This document shows, in pieces, positions 32,958 to 41,529 of a DNA stretch of 64,000 bases. This DNA comes from DASQZT01 sp035638575 (GTDB taxonomy: Bacteria; Acidobacteriota; Terriglobia; Bryobacterales; Bryobacteraceae), in assembly GCA_035638575.1 (NCBI GenBank), contig DASQZT010000303.1, positions 1-64,000 of the forward strand. Direction: 5' to 3'. Below the pieces are notes generated by a model. The model searched no databases, had not been told where the DNA came from, and worked only from the letters and a program-made list of their open reading frames with translations. Each line of letters starts with the position of its first letter. Position 1 is the stretch's first letter. The translations under genes and the position numbers were made by a program.

Positions 32958-35900
32958 CTACTTCGGGCAAGTCCTCTGATACGGCTCGCCGGGGACGTAG
33001 TGGGCCCATTCTTCCTTGGTCAAGGCGCCGTCCACGCGGCCGCACAGTTCCTTGAGCAGGCCCGGGAACTTCCACTTGTTCACCGAAACGCCCCGGCGCG
33101 TGACCACCGCCACCGAGCCGTCCGGCGCCATCGAGAGCGCGAAGATCGGCCAGCCCGGACTGAAGCGGCATAGCTCCTTGCCGTCTTTGATGCTCCACAC
33201 GCGAACCGGGCGGTCGGCGCCGGCCGTCACCACGCTCGACGAATCGGCGCTGAACGCCAGCAACGGCAGGTTGCCCGGAAGGTTCAGGACCTGCGCCTGC
33301 TGCATGTCCGGCCAGCGCCACAGCGTCACGGTGCCGGTCTCCGGCCCCCGCGTGGTCTTCTTCCCGCCGTCCACCGGCGAGGTTCCGGCGGCAATCGCCA
33401 GCATGGCTCCGTCCGGACTGAACCGCAGGGCTCCGGCGTACGGTTGGCCGATGCCTGCGAGATCGGCGGCCGAGTGGTTCCCCAGGTCGAACCGCTTCAG
33501 CCGCCCGGAGTAAGAAAGGACGATGCTTTGACTGTCCGGAGTAAACGCGAACGCCACCACGTCGGCGGCGAAATCCAGCTCCCCGGCCACCTTGCAGGTG
33601 TGCCCGTCCCACACCTTGATGCCCGTGCTCGCAGCGGGCTTTCCCGGAGCGTGCCACGGCTTCAGAAACGCCGCCAGGTACCGGCCGTCGGGACTGAAGG
33701 TGAACCCGGGGTTTGCCAGGTACCGCTCCGGCAGCTCCACCGTGCACATCCGGTCTCCCACGCTGCCGTTGGCGAAGCCGGATATGCCCCACGAGAACCT
33801 GGCGGCGCTCTGCGCGGCTCCCGGCAGTTGGCGGGACTCGAAGATGCGCTGGTTGTCGGGACTGATGGCGATCGGCTGCGGCACCGAGCCCGTCGTTTCG
33901 ATCCGCGGCCCGCCCTTCATCTCTACCACCACGTTCCCGCTGTCCGCCTCCAGAACCGCCAGGGTGCCGTCCGGCGAGAACTCGGCCGAGCGGACGAAGT
34001 CCACCGGGACCGCCACGTTGCTTTCCAACGAATAGCGCTGCGGCTTTTCGTCCGAGCCAATCACCAGCAGCTCGCTTTCATCCGGCGCGATGCTGATCGT
34101 GGACACCGGCGCCGATACCACCAGCCTCGCCACTTGCGACCCGCCCCTGGTGTCCCACACCTTCACCGCGCCGTCGGCGCCCCCCACGGCCAGCAGATTC
34201 TGGCTGCCCGGGATCAGGGCCCGCGGCTCGGAGGAGATCTGCAGCACCGGGCTGGTGGTGTCCGCGCTCCATGCCCACACGCTTCCGGCCGCATCCGCAA
34301 AGTAGAAATCGTGCTGGTCCGGCTGGGCCGCCGACACGGTGAGGATCTTGGCGTCCACCCACACCGGCGACCGCAGCCCGCGGAACACGTCGTACACCAG
34401 CAGCTCTTGCCCCTCCGCCAGGGCGATGCGGCTGCCGTTGGCGTTCAGGGCGATGCCGTTGATGGTCGAGACTCCGTCCGGCAGCCGGGGCAGCCACTGC
34501 CGCGCGCTCGCCTTGCCGGGGTCCAGCTTCCAGACCGTGACCTGCGGCTCCTGGGGCTTGTCCGCGCTGGCCGGCAGCAGGGAAGCGCAAGCCAGCGTCG
34601 TCCCGTCCGGCGTCGAAGCGATCGCGCTCACCAGCGTCCCGCACGAAAACGTCTGCGGCTGGCCGCCGGCCTTTCCCCACGGCCACGCCCACAGCTTGCC
34701 CTCCGCCGTGAGGGTGACCAGGAGCGGCCCCGCGAACTGCAGGACTTCGATGGCGGTATCGTGATGCAGGCGGCCCTTCACCTCGCCGGTCTTGAAGTCC
34801 ATCAGCAGCGCATCGTTGCCGCTGGCGGCTGCGATCAGCGTTCCATCCGGGCTGTAGGCCGCCAGACTGGTCTTCAGCGCCTGTCCGGGCAAGCCGCCCT
34901 TCAACTGCGGCAGCATCGACAGTGCGTCGGCCATGATGGTGAGCGCTTGCGGATTCTCGTCGCGGCGGTAGCTCTCCGCCGCCAGCAGCGCGCTCACGTT
35001 CAGCAGGCCGTCGCTCTGCGACGCGATCGCGGCCTCGGCGGCCAGCAACTGCGCCGTGGCCAGCCGCGACTTCGCGCGCACTTGCATGTAGCCGAACCCG
35101 CTGAAGCCCGCCACCGCCAGCGCCAGGAAGGCCAGGATGTACGCCGCCCGCTTGCGCGCCTGGCTGCGCTCGACGTTGGCCTTGGCTTCCGCGTCGCGGC
35201 GCGCCTCGCCGATTTTCCGCTCCTCCTCCGCCTGGCGTTCCTGCTCCCGGCTCCGCAGCTCCTCGTCGCGGCGCGCGCGGCTGGCGTTGAGCAGCGCCTC
35301 GGCCTGCTCGAACGCCGGATGGTAGCGCACGGCCCAGTAGAGGTTGGGCTGGCGCTCGGTCCACCATTCCAGCGCGCGGGCCAGCATCGCGTCCCGCAGG
35401 TAGTCGTCGGGCGCGCGGTTGGCCAGCTGGAGATAGATGTGGCGCGACTCTTCCTCTTCGTCCGCCCACTCGTTGGCCAGCGTGTCCCACTTGCGCAGCA
35501 GGCATTCGTGGGTCACATCGATGACCGTGCCCTCCTCCAGCGGGCCCTCGAAGGGTGTCAGGAAGGTGCGCCCGCGCCCGCGGAAGCAATCGATGACCGC
35601 GGACACCTCCGCCAGCGTGGCCCCGGAAACGCGGCACAAGTCCACCACCGAGGTCGGATGCCTCACCTCGCCGCCCTTGTCGTCGCGGTTCCTCAGCCGC
35701 TGGAACATGCGCTTGATCACCGTGGCGCCGCCGCGGCTCAGCGGGATGGCCTCCTGGCAGGCTTCCGTGGCATGCAGCGAGAGCGCCTTCTGGATGGTCC
35801 CGATGGCCACGTAATCCGCTTCGGAGATCTCCGTGTCCCATTTGTGGTGGCCCTGCCAGTATTGCCACGTGCGCATCAGGGCGTGCTGCAGCAGCGGCAA

Positions 35901-36686
35901 CTGGTCCGGGTCCTCGCCGGTGTCGTTCAGCAACCGCTGAACCAGCAGCGGGGCGATGCGCGCGCCGGCCAGGCCGATGGGCCCCTCGATGGTCTGGCGC
36001 AGCAGGTCGCGCGTCATCCGCGGGACCAGGTACTGGGCGCGGTTCATGATCTCCGCGAGCTGGCCGAACTGCGCGCACTCGCCCAGGTAGTCCGACCGCA
36101 TGGTGATGGCGCAGTACACCGACGCCCCCGGTTCGGCGGCCTGCTCGTGCGCCATGCTGGTCAGCAGCAGGCAGACAAAGGCGGCCTTCTCGTCGTAGTC
36201 CGCGACCGCGCTTTCCAGGCGCGCCGAGAAGCGGAACAGCTCTTCGAACTGGTCGGCCAGGATGAGGACGTTCGAGCGCATGCGCGGCGTCGTCCGGAAG
36301 CACTTGCGAATGCCGCTGAGGACCGAGAGAGGGTCGCTCCGCAGATCGTCGCGGCTCGTGTCTTCGCACAACCCGGCCGCTTGCAGCGCGTCCAGCAGGT
36401 TGCCCACGGGATCGTTGCCGGGCCGCATGACGACGAAGGTCCAGCGCTCTCCGGCGCCGGCCAGCAGGCCCGCCTTCAGCGCCGGCAGGACTCCCGCGCG
36501 CACCAGCGACGATTTGCCGCTTCCGGAGTTGCCCAGCACCGCCGCGAACCGGTGGCGCGCCAGGGTGGCGATCACCTCGGCGCTCTGCCCCTCGCGCCCG
36601 AAGAACAGGTCCACCTCCGATTCCTCGAAGGGCCGCAGCCCCGGAAACGGCTGCATCGTATCCTGCCCGGCCACGCCCGCCGTCAT
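32958..36686 (-). CDS. STAND NTPase (nSTAND1-like) with coiled coil, membrane segment and WD40 propeller
   Basis: The 1242-residue protein begins with PFPGLRPF and FFGREGQ, the usual lead-in of nSTAND1-type NTPases. The Walker A motif is GNSGSGKSS (52-60) and the Walker B is LILADQFEELF (141-151). A helical region continues to ~465, then a highly charged coiled coil (~465-512), one hydrophobic helix (~514-533), and WD40-like repeats to the end with recurring FSPDG, ISPDN and VWDG/VWS elements. STAND NTPases switch to an oligomer when the sensor part, here the propeller, finds a ligand. The start overlaps the stop of the TIR-protein gene by ATGA, so the two are one unit. The REP-like repeat follows. 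Confidence 0.88.
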   Translation of the reverse strand: MTAGVAGQDTMQPFPGLRPFEESEVDLFFGREGQSAEVIATLARHRFAAVLGNSGSGKSSLVRAGVLPALKAGLLAGAGERWTFVVMRPGNDPVGNLLDALQAAGLCEDTSRDDLRSDPLSVLSGIRKCFRTTPRMRSNVLILADQFEELFRFSARLESAVADYDEKAAFVCLLLTSMAHEQAAEPGASVYCAITMRSDYLGECAQFGQLAEIMNRAQYLVPRMTRDLLRQTIEGPIGLAGARIAPLLVQRLLNDTGEDPDQLPLLQHALMRTWQYWQGHHKWDTEISEADYVAIGTIQKALSLHATEACQEAIPLSRGGATVIKRMFQRLRNRDDKGGEVRHPTSVVDLCRVSGATLAEVSAVIDCFRGRGRTFLTPFEGPLEEGTVIDVTHECLLRKWDTLANEWADEEEESRHIYLQLANRAPDDYLRDAMLARALEWWTERQPNLYWAVRYHPAFEQAEALLNASRARRDEELRSREQERQAEEERKIGEARRDAEAKANVERSQARKRAAYILAFLALAVAGFSGFGYMQVRAKSRLATAQLLAAEAAIASQSDGLLNVSALLAAESYRRDENPQALTIMADALSMLPQLKGGLPGQALKTSLAAYSPDGTLIAAASGNDALLMDFKTGEVKGRLHHDTAIEVLQFAGPLLVTLTAEGKLWAWPWGKAGGQPQTFSCGTLVSAIASTPDGTTLACASLLPASADKPQEPQVTVWKLDPGKASARQWLPRLPDGVSTINGIALNANGSRIALAEGQELLVYDVFRGLRSPVWVDAKILTVSAAQPDQHDFYFADAAGSVWAWSADTTSPVLQISSEPRALIPGSQNLLAVGGADGAVKVWDTRGGSQVARLVVSAPVSTISIAPDESELLVIGSDEKPQRYSLESNVAVPVDFVRSAEFSPDGTLAVLEADSGNVVVEMKGGPRIETTGSVPQPIAISPDNQRIFESRQLPGAAQSAARFSWGISGFANGSVGDRMCTVELPERYLANPGFTFSPDGRYLAAFLKPWHAPGKPAASTGIKVWDGHTCKVAGELDFAADVVAFAFTPDSQSIVLSYSGRLKRFDLGNHSAADLAGIGQPYAGALRFSPDGAMLAIAAGTSPVDGGKKTTRGPETGTVTLWRWPDMQQAQVLNLPGNLPLLAFSADSSSVVTAGADRPVRVWSIKDGKELCRFSPGWPIFALSMAPDGSVAVVTRRGVSVNKWKFPGLLKELCGRVDGALTKEEWAHYVPGEPYQRTCPK

Positions 36687-38209
36687 GGCGCGCCCTCCGC
36701 CAGATGATCGAACAACGGCGCCAGTTTGTCCTCGACGAAGGGCTCGCAATCGCCCAGCACCAGCAGCGGCGGATACCCGGGCTCCGGAACTTCGCGCGCC
36801 GGCAGGTCCAGGTACTTGTTCTTCTTGAGCGGATCGGGCGGCTCGCACAGGTACACCGTGCGAACGTACTTCGCGCGGTTGGCCGCCGAGGCCAGCGTCT
36901 TGCGCAGGGCGATCCGCATCATCTGCACCCAGCCGTCAGGCGCGGTGCCGTAATAGATGAGCGCGGCGTCGGTGGACGAGATGCTTTGGTTGCGCAGCTC
37001 CTCCAGCATGGCGGGATCGCCGTCGAACGCCGGCTCCTCATAGTAGATTCCGTTGTCCAGAAGGTACTTGCGGATGGCCTTGAATCCGGGGTGCTCCAGG
37101 TCGTCGCGCGTGCACATGAGGAACACCGACCGGGCCTTGTCCGTCCGCTTGACCGCGGGCTTCTTGTTCAACTGGTCGTTGACCGTATCGATGAGCCGGG
37201 CGAGCCCCGTGCGCAGGATCTCGGTTTTTCCGTCACCCACGGTCTTCAGCTCTTCCAGGAACTGGCCCTGGGCCGCGTCCGGTTCGCCCAGGCCGTCGGG
37301 AATCCACACCAGTTGGCGGAAGCCGGGCTTCACCGCGGCGGCCCGCACCAGCTCGTATTCGAGGCGCACGATGGGCCGCGGATCGTCCTCCAGAACGGTC
37401 CCCGCGCGCGAGCCCACAACATGGACGGCGACGTCCCATTCCTTGGAGTGCGCCTCGAAGTCGGAGGTCAGCTCCGACGCCAGCTCCGGGCGGTTCTCGC
37501 CGGGTACGATGCGGAAGCCCTTGCTGGCCAGGGTGTTCACCACGGTGTCGCGGTCCAGCTTGCGGTCCGCCGTGGTGTGGGCCACGTAAGCCGTTTTAGC
37601 GGGCAATGCCTGCGCGCGCGCGGCCTGCATGCGCTTCAGGAGCTTGGCCACGGCCTGCGCCAGCTTCTCGCTGGTGGTGTAGAACTCGTCGTAGCCGGGC
37701 AGCGCCGGCGCCGCGGGGAACTCCTCGAAGGTGGAGGACGCTTGCGGGTCGGTGCGGAAGAACTGAAAGCCGAGCGTCGCGATGGCGGCCATTTCCGGCG
37801 GTTCCCGGCCGGCCGCATACGGCGTCTTGAGCACGCGAACCAGCCGCACCATGTCCCCTACTTTGATGCCGCCGTTGGCTCCCGCGCATTCGAGGAAGCG
37901 CCGCGCCTCGCGCATGCACGAGTCCGACGTGACGTAGCGGGGCGTGACCACCGAAAGGCACAGGGCCGTGTTGGCGAGCCGGTCCTCGATCAGCTCCCAG
38001 AGCGCGTCCGCGCCGCCCAGCTTCCGGTCGCGCCAGATGCGGACGGGAGCGCCGAGGATCTCCGGCACGCGCTCCAGCAGGCGGTCGTGCAGCGCGCTGA
38101 CCCAGTTGCCGGCGTTGTCGATGTGCCCATAGCTGATGAAAACGTCTTCGGCAAACCCCGGCACAAATGGAGGAGTACCCGAATCTGGCGAGGCGCCGGA
38201 GGAAGCCAT
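36683..38209 (-). CDS. TIR-domain protein with three TIR-like modules, coupled to the STAND NTPase
   Basis: The 508-residue protein opens with a TIR domain: EDVFISYGHID (21-31), WRDRKLGG, and SDSCMREARRFLE, where Glu101 fits the catalytic Glu of TIR NADases. A second module (about 205-310) starts KTAYVAHTTADRKLDRDTV and resembles DUF4062/TIR-like N-terminal folds. A third (about 365-485) starts SVFLMCTRDDLEHPGFKAIR and has TDAALIYYGTAPDGW. There is no membrane segment or signal peptide. It is the first gene of a two-gene unit with the STAND-WD40 protein. Such pairings fit a design where the NTPase senses a signal and the TIR protein consumes NAD+, but neither activity is proven here. Confidence 0.85.
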   Translation of the reverse strand: MASSGASPDSGTPPFVPGFAEDVFISYGHIDNAGNWVSALHDRLLERVPEILGAPVRIWRDRKLGGADALWELIEDRLANTALCLSVVTPRYVTSDSCMREARRFLECAGANGGIKVGDMVRLVRVLKTPYAAGREPPEMAAIATLGFQFFRTDPQASSTFEEFPAAPALPGYDEFYTTSEKLAQAVAKLLKRMQAARAQALPAKTAYVAHTTADRKLDRDTVVNTLASKGFRIVPGENRPELASELTSDFEAHSKEWDVAVHVVGSRAGTVLEDDPRPIVRLEYELVRAAAVKPGFRQLVWIPDGLGEPDAAQGQFLEELKTVGDGKTEILRTGLARLIDTVNDQLNKKPAVKRTDKARSVFLMCTRDDLEHPGFKAIRKYLLDNGIYYEEPAFDGDPAMLEELRNQSISSTDAALIYYGTAPDGWVQMMRIALRKTLASAANRAKYVRTVYLCEPPDPLKKNKYLDLPAREVPEPGYPPLLVLGDCEPFVEDKLAPLFDHLAEGAP

Positions 38210-38257
38210 GCTCGTAAATACTATGATGTTTGGGTGCGAATATGCAACTGCCGAAGA

Positions 38258-38887
38258 TCACAGTGCCAGCGACGATTGGTGTATTTCAGGCCTGTATCCC
38301 TGGCGAATGCACCGCACAACCGGTTCCGGCGTAAGGATGGTGACAGCCAGGTCCTTTGGCCGGTGACGTTTCCTCAGGTAGCCCGCCGGCGACCACAGAA
38401 GCAGCGCGTCGCCCCACACCAGGTAGCTGGAGCCCTCGATCTGAACGAAGCAACCATCGGGCAGCGGGTTCAAGGACGCCTGGTAGCGGATCTTCCCTTT
38501 TCCGCGGTCGATTCGCGTGCGATGCAGTTCGAGATCGATTTCATCCGCGAGAGCAGCTTCCCCTCCACGCGGAATCCCGGAGCGAATCCAGGCGTCTCGG
38601 AAGGCGTTGAACCGCTCCCGCCGGCATTCGGCACAGGGCCGGTGGCCCGCGGCGAGCGCCACGGCTTCGTCCAGGAAGAACAGCTCCGTGTAATGGCCCG
38701 GAGACATCACCGAACGCCGCCGGCCCTTGAATTCCAGGAGACAGGTAATCCAGCGCCGGCTCGCGTACTGGCGAACGATCTCGCGTTGCCGATTGTGCAA
38801 CTGCCCGCCCCGGTTGCCCAGGAACGTTCCGCGGGCGTCCGTGGAGAATATCGTTCCGCAGGGGTCCACGCGGTTCTGGAGCGGCAT
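38258..38887 (-). CDS. Conserved hypothetical protein (MPLQNRVDP family)
   Basis: The 209-residue product belongs to a widespread uncharacterised bacterial family recognisable by its start MPLQNRVDPCG, ARGTFLGNRGG, then SRRWITCLLEFKGRRR and a GHRPCAECRRERF motif. The Cys-x2-Cys in that motif could bind metal, but no partner pair is obvious. The second half (QIEGSSYLVWGDALLLWSPAGY) is beta-rich. No signal peptide or membrane segment is present. The gene is monocistronic on the minus strand, 48 bases from the start of the TIR gene and divergent from the next one. The start coincides with the family N-terminus. Confidence 0.85.
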   Translation of the reverse strand: MPLQNRVDPCGTIFSTDARGTFLGNRGGQLHNRQREIVRQYASRRWITCLLEFKGRRRSVMSPGHYTELFFLDEAVALAAGHRPCAECRRERFNAFRDAWIRSGIPRGGEAALADEIDLELHRTRIDRGKGKIRYQASLNPLPDGCFVQIEGSSYLVWGDALLLWSPAGYLRKRHRPKDLAVTILTPEPVVRCIRQGYRPEIHQSSLAL

Positions 38888-38984
38888 TCCGGAATCCCAG
38901 ACTCACATAATCGCACGGCTGGAGCTGGATCGGGATGCCACCTTTTCCGTTGGAGCGAACCGCATTGGGGCTATCCTGGTGCTC

Positions 38985-39401
38985 ATGGGCCGGTACGTCA
39001 TTCTTACGAATCACAAGCGGGCGGTGATCGCGCTGGTCCACACCGTGGCGTTCCTGCTGATCGCCGTGCTGCTGACGCGCACCGCCGTGCGGCCGCTGCG
39101 GATGACGTCGCCGTTTCCGGCGTGGCTGCTGGCCGCCGTGTACCTGGTGGTGAGCGGCATCCTCACAGCGCTGGCGGCAATGGCCGGCTGCCTGCGCGAA
39201 CGGCTCTACTTCGGTTTGTGCACCGCCAGCGCGGCGTTCGGACTGATGCGGCAGGTCGCCGGCGATCCGCGCATGCACGCTGCCGTCTACATTCGGGTCG
39301 GGCTGCTGGCCTCGGCGGTCGTCACGGGCGCGATGATTCTGCGGGCACACCGCGCCGCCGTGCTCCAGGTTCACAATGTGGCGCGGCACGCCCACCGCTA
39401 G
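38985..39401 (+). CDS. Hypothetical membrane protein, four predicted helices
   Basis: From ATG 38985 the frame encodes 138 residues with hydrophobic segments around AVIALVHTVAFLLIAVLL, PAWLLAAVYLVVSGILTALA, LYFGLCTASAAFGLM and VGLLASAVVTGAMIL. The helices are separated by short basic loops. No family is recognised. The frame is open further upstream, but the earlier part does not look like protein and overlaps the divergent gene. It is followed 19 bases later by the hemW-like gene, so the two may be cotranscribed. Start choice is uncertain because no clear ribosome binding site is seen. Confidence 0.6.
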   Translation: MGRYVILTNHKRAVIALVHTVAFLLIAVLLTRTAVRPLRMTSPFPAWLLAAVYLVVSGILTALAAMAGCLRERLYFGLCTASAAFGLMRQVAGDPRMHAAVYIRVGLLASAVVTGAMILRAHRAAVLQVHNVARHAHR

Positions 39402-39420
39402 GCCCGTTACAATCAGGAGA

Positions 39421-40503
39421 GTGCCCGGAGTCTATCTCTCATATCCCTTCTGCGCGCAGAAGTGTACGTACTGCAATTTTGCGTCCGGGGTCTTTCCCCG
39501 CGCGCTCGAGCCGCGCTATCTCGAGGCGCTCGCGCGGGAGATCCGCGCGCACCGGTGGCAGTGGCGGCCCGAGACCGTTTACCTCGGCGGCGGCACGCCA
39601 GGTGCAATGGAACCGGATGTGCTGAGCGCGCTGATGGAACTCATCCCCGGCCGGCCGTGGGCGGAAGCCACCATCGAAGTCGCGCCCGGCGGGGGTGTGG
39701 AGACACGGGCCGAGGCGTGGGTGCGCTGCGGCATCACGCGCGCCAGCCTGGGCGTGCAGTCGTTCGTGGAGAAGGAGATTCGACGCAGCGGGCGCAAGCA
39801 CACGGCGTCGATGGTGGCCGAAGAGATCGGCATACTGCGCGAGGCCGGCATACGCCAGGTCAATATCGACCTCATCGCGGGACTCTCCGGCCAAACCGAA
39901 AGCAGCTGGCGCGAATCGCTCGACCAGATCGAGCGGCTGGCTCCCGAGCACGTCTCCGTGTACATGCTCGAAGTCGATGAGGACAGCCGCCTGGGCAAGG
40001 AGCTGCTGGCGGGCGGCGCGCGCTACGGCGCGGGCGAGGTGCCCCCGGAAGAGGACATCGCGGCGTTCTATGAAACGGCCGTCGAGCGGCTCGCCGGAAT
40101 GGGCCTGGCGCGCTACGAGATCTCCAACTTCGCGCGGCCGGGGTGCGAGTCGCGGCACAATCTCAAGTACTGGAGGCTGGAGCCGTATGTGGGTTTCGGC
40201 GCCGGCGCGCATTCGTTCGACGGGCGGGTGCGCGCCGAGAACCCGGAGACGATGACGGATTACCTCGACGGAGCGGCCGGGGACGCGCCCCACGAAGCTC
40301 ACCTCGACCAAGAGCGCTTCTTTGTGGGCCTGCGGCTGATGTCGGGCATACGGCCCTCCGGCGAAGAATGGCGGCGCTTCGAGCAGCCCATCCGCCGCTT
40401 TGTGGATGCCGGCCTGCTGGAGACGGCGGACGGCGTGCTGCGCTTGACGGGCCGCGGCGTGCTGCTTTCCAATGAAGTCTTCCAGGAGTTTGTGGGCATA
40501 TGA
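39421..40503 (+). CDS. hemW: HemW-like radical SAM protein (haem chaperone)
   Basis: The GTG at 39421 has AGGAGA directly before it and places the cluster motif at Cys11, Cys15 and Cys18 (CAQKCTYC). VYLGGGTPG, the ASLGVQSF block, INIDLIAGLSGQT-like NIDLIAGLSGQT, and the C-terminal NLKYWRLEPYVGFGAGAHSF are typical of HemW, once annotated as an oxygen-independent coproporphyrinogen oxidase. The 360-residue length is normal. HemW binds haem and delivers it to respiratory proteins, consistent with the haem-rich respiratory cluster further right. True coproporphyrinogen III dehydrogenases have an additional N-terminal segment that is missing here. The stop overlaps the next start by ATGA. Confidence 0.85.
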   Translation: MPGVYLSYPFCAQKCTYCNFASGVFPRALEPRYLEALAREIRAHRWQWRPETVYLGGGTPGAMEPDVLSALMELIPGRPWAEATIEVAPGGGVETRAEAWVRCGITRASLGVQSFVEKEIRRSGRKHTASMVAEEIGILREAGIRQVNIDLIAGLSGQTESSWRESLDQIERLAPEHVSVYMLEVDEDSRLGKELLAGGARYGAGEVPPEEDIAAFYETAVERLAGMGLARYEISNFARPGCESRHNLKYWRLEPYVGFGAGAHSFDGRVRAENPETMTDYLDGAAGDAPHEAHLDQERFFVGLRLMSGIRPSGEEWRRFEQPIRRFVDAGLLETADGVLRLTGRGVLLSNEVFQEFVGI

Positions 40504-41522
40504 TCGACCTGCGAAGCGACACCGTCACCAGGCCCACTCCCGCCATGCGCCGCGCCATGATGGAGGCCGAGGTCGGGGACGACGTGTATGGAGAAGACCC
40601 GACGGTGAACCGGCTGGAGCAGCGCGCCGCCGAAATCACGGGCAAAGAGGCGGCGCTGTTCGTGCCCACGGGCACCATGGGCAACACCATCGCGGTCAAG
40701 CTGCTCACGGAGCATGGCCAGGAAGTCATCGCCGATTCGCGCGCGCACCTGCTGGATTACGAGCTGTCCATGGTGGCGTGGTTTTCGGGCTGCGTGGTGC
40801 GCGCCATCCAGACCGAAGACGGCATCCTTTCCTGGGAACAGGTGAAGCGGCTGATCAAGCCGGTCAGCCCGTATTCGGCGCCTACCGGGCTGGTCGAAAT
40901 CGAAAACACCCACAATATGTGGGGCGGCACGGTTTATCCCATGAGCACCATCCGCCAGATCTGCGACGGCACGCACGAGCGCGGGCTCAAGGTGCACATG
41001 GATGGCGCGCGCATATTCAACGCCGCGGCGGCCATGGGGATTCCGGTGCGCGAGATCGCGGCGCCCGCCGACACGGTGATGTTCTGCCTCTCGAAAGGCC
41101 TGGGGGCGCCCTCGGGTTCCATCCTGGCGGGCGCTCAAAAGCTGATCGCGAAAGGGCGGTTGTACCGCAAGCGTTTGGGCGGCGGCATGCGCCAGGTTGG
41201 CGTGCTGGCGGCGGCGTGCCTGGTGGCGCTGGACGAATCGCCCGCGCGGCTATGCGGCGATCACGCCAACGCCAGGTTTCTGGCGGAGGGCTTCGGGCGC
41301 ATTCCGGGAATCGAGATCGATCCGCAAAAGGTGGCGACCAACATCGTGGTTTTCGACGTGTCGGGAACCGGCGCCGCCCCGGCGGAAATCAGCGCGCGGC
41401 TGAAGCAGCGCGGCGTGCTGATCAACGCCATCAACGAGCGCCAGATGCGCGCCGTTACACATTACGACGTGGACCGCCAGGGGTGCGCGCAAGCGCTCGA
41501 CGCACTGGCGGATGCCCTATGA
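40500..41522 (+). CDS. ltaE: Low-specificity L-threonine aldolase
   Basis: The 340-residue PLP enzyme of fold type I cleaves L-threonine or allo-threonine to glycine and acetaldehyde. It starts IDLRSDTVTRPTPAMRRAM, followed by DDVYGEDPT, PTGTMGN, HMDGAR (cofactor-binding Asp) and the CLSKGLGAPSGS block with the PLP lysine at Lys199. All are strong family signatures. It is translationally coupled to the hemW-like gene and overlaps the region upstream of the NHL-protein gene, whose start lies eight bases after the aldolase stop. The enzyme acts in the cytoplasm in glycine/threonine metabolism; cotranscription with hemW has no evident metabolic reason. Confidence 0.93.
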   Translation: MIDLRSDTVTRPTPAMRRAMMEAEVGDDVYGEDPTVNRLEQRAAEITGKEAALFVPTGTMGNTIAVKLLTEHGQEVIADSRAHLLDYELSMVAWFSGCVVRAIQTEDGILSWEQVKRLIKPVSPYSAPTGLVEIENTHNMWGGTVYPMSTIRQICDGTHERGLKVHMDGARIFNAAAAMGIPVREIAAPADTVMFCLSKGLGAPSGSILAGAQKLIAKGRLYRKRLGGGMRQVGVLAAACLVALDESPARLCGDHANARFLAEGFGRIPGIEIDPQKVATNIVVFDVSGTGAAPAEISARLKQRGVLINAINERQMRAVTHYDVDRQGCAQALDALADAL

Positions 41523-41529
41523 GGTTTAC

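Noticed and set aside
33444..36707. A plus-strand frame of over 1000 codons opposite the STAND NTPase
   Set aside because: Arg/His/Gln-rich antisense shadow; the minus strand has Walker motifs and WD40 repeats.
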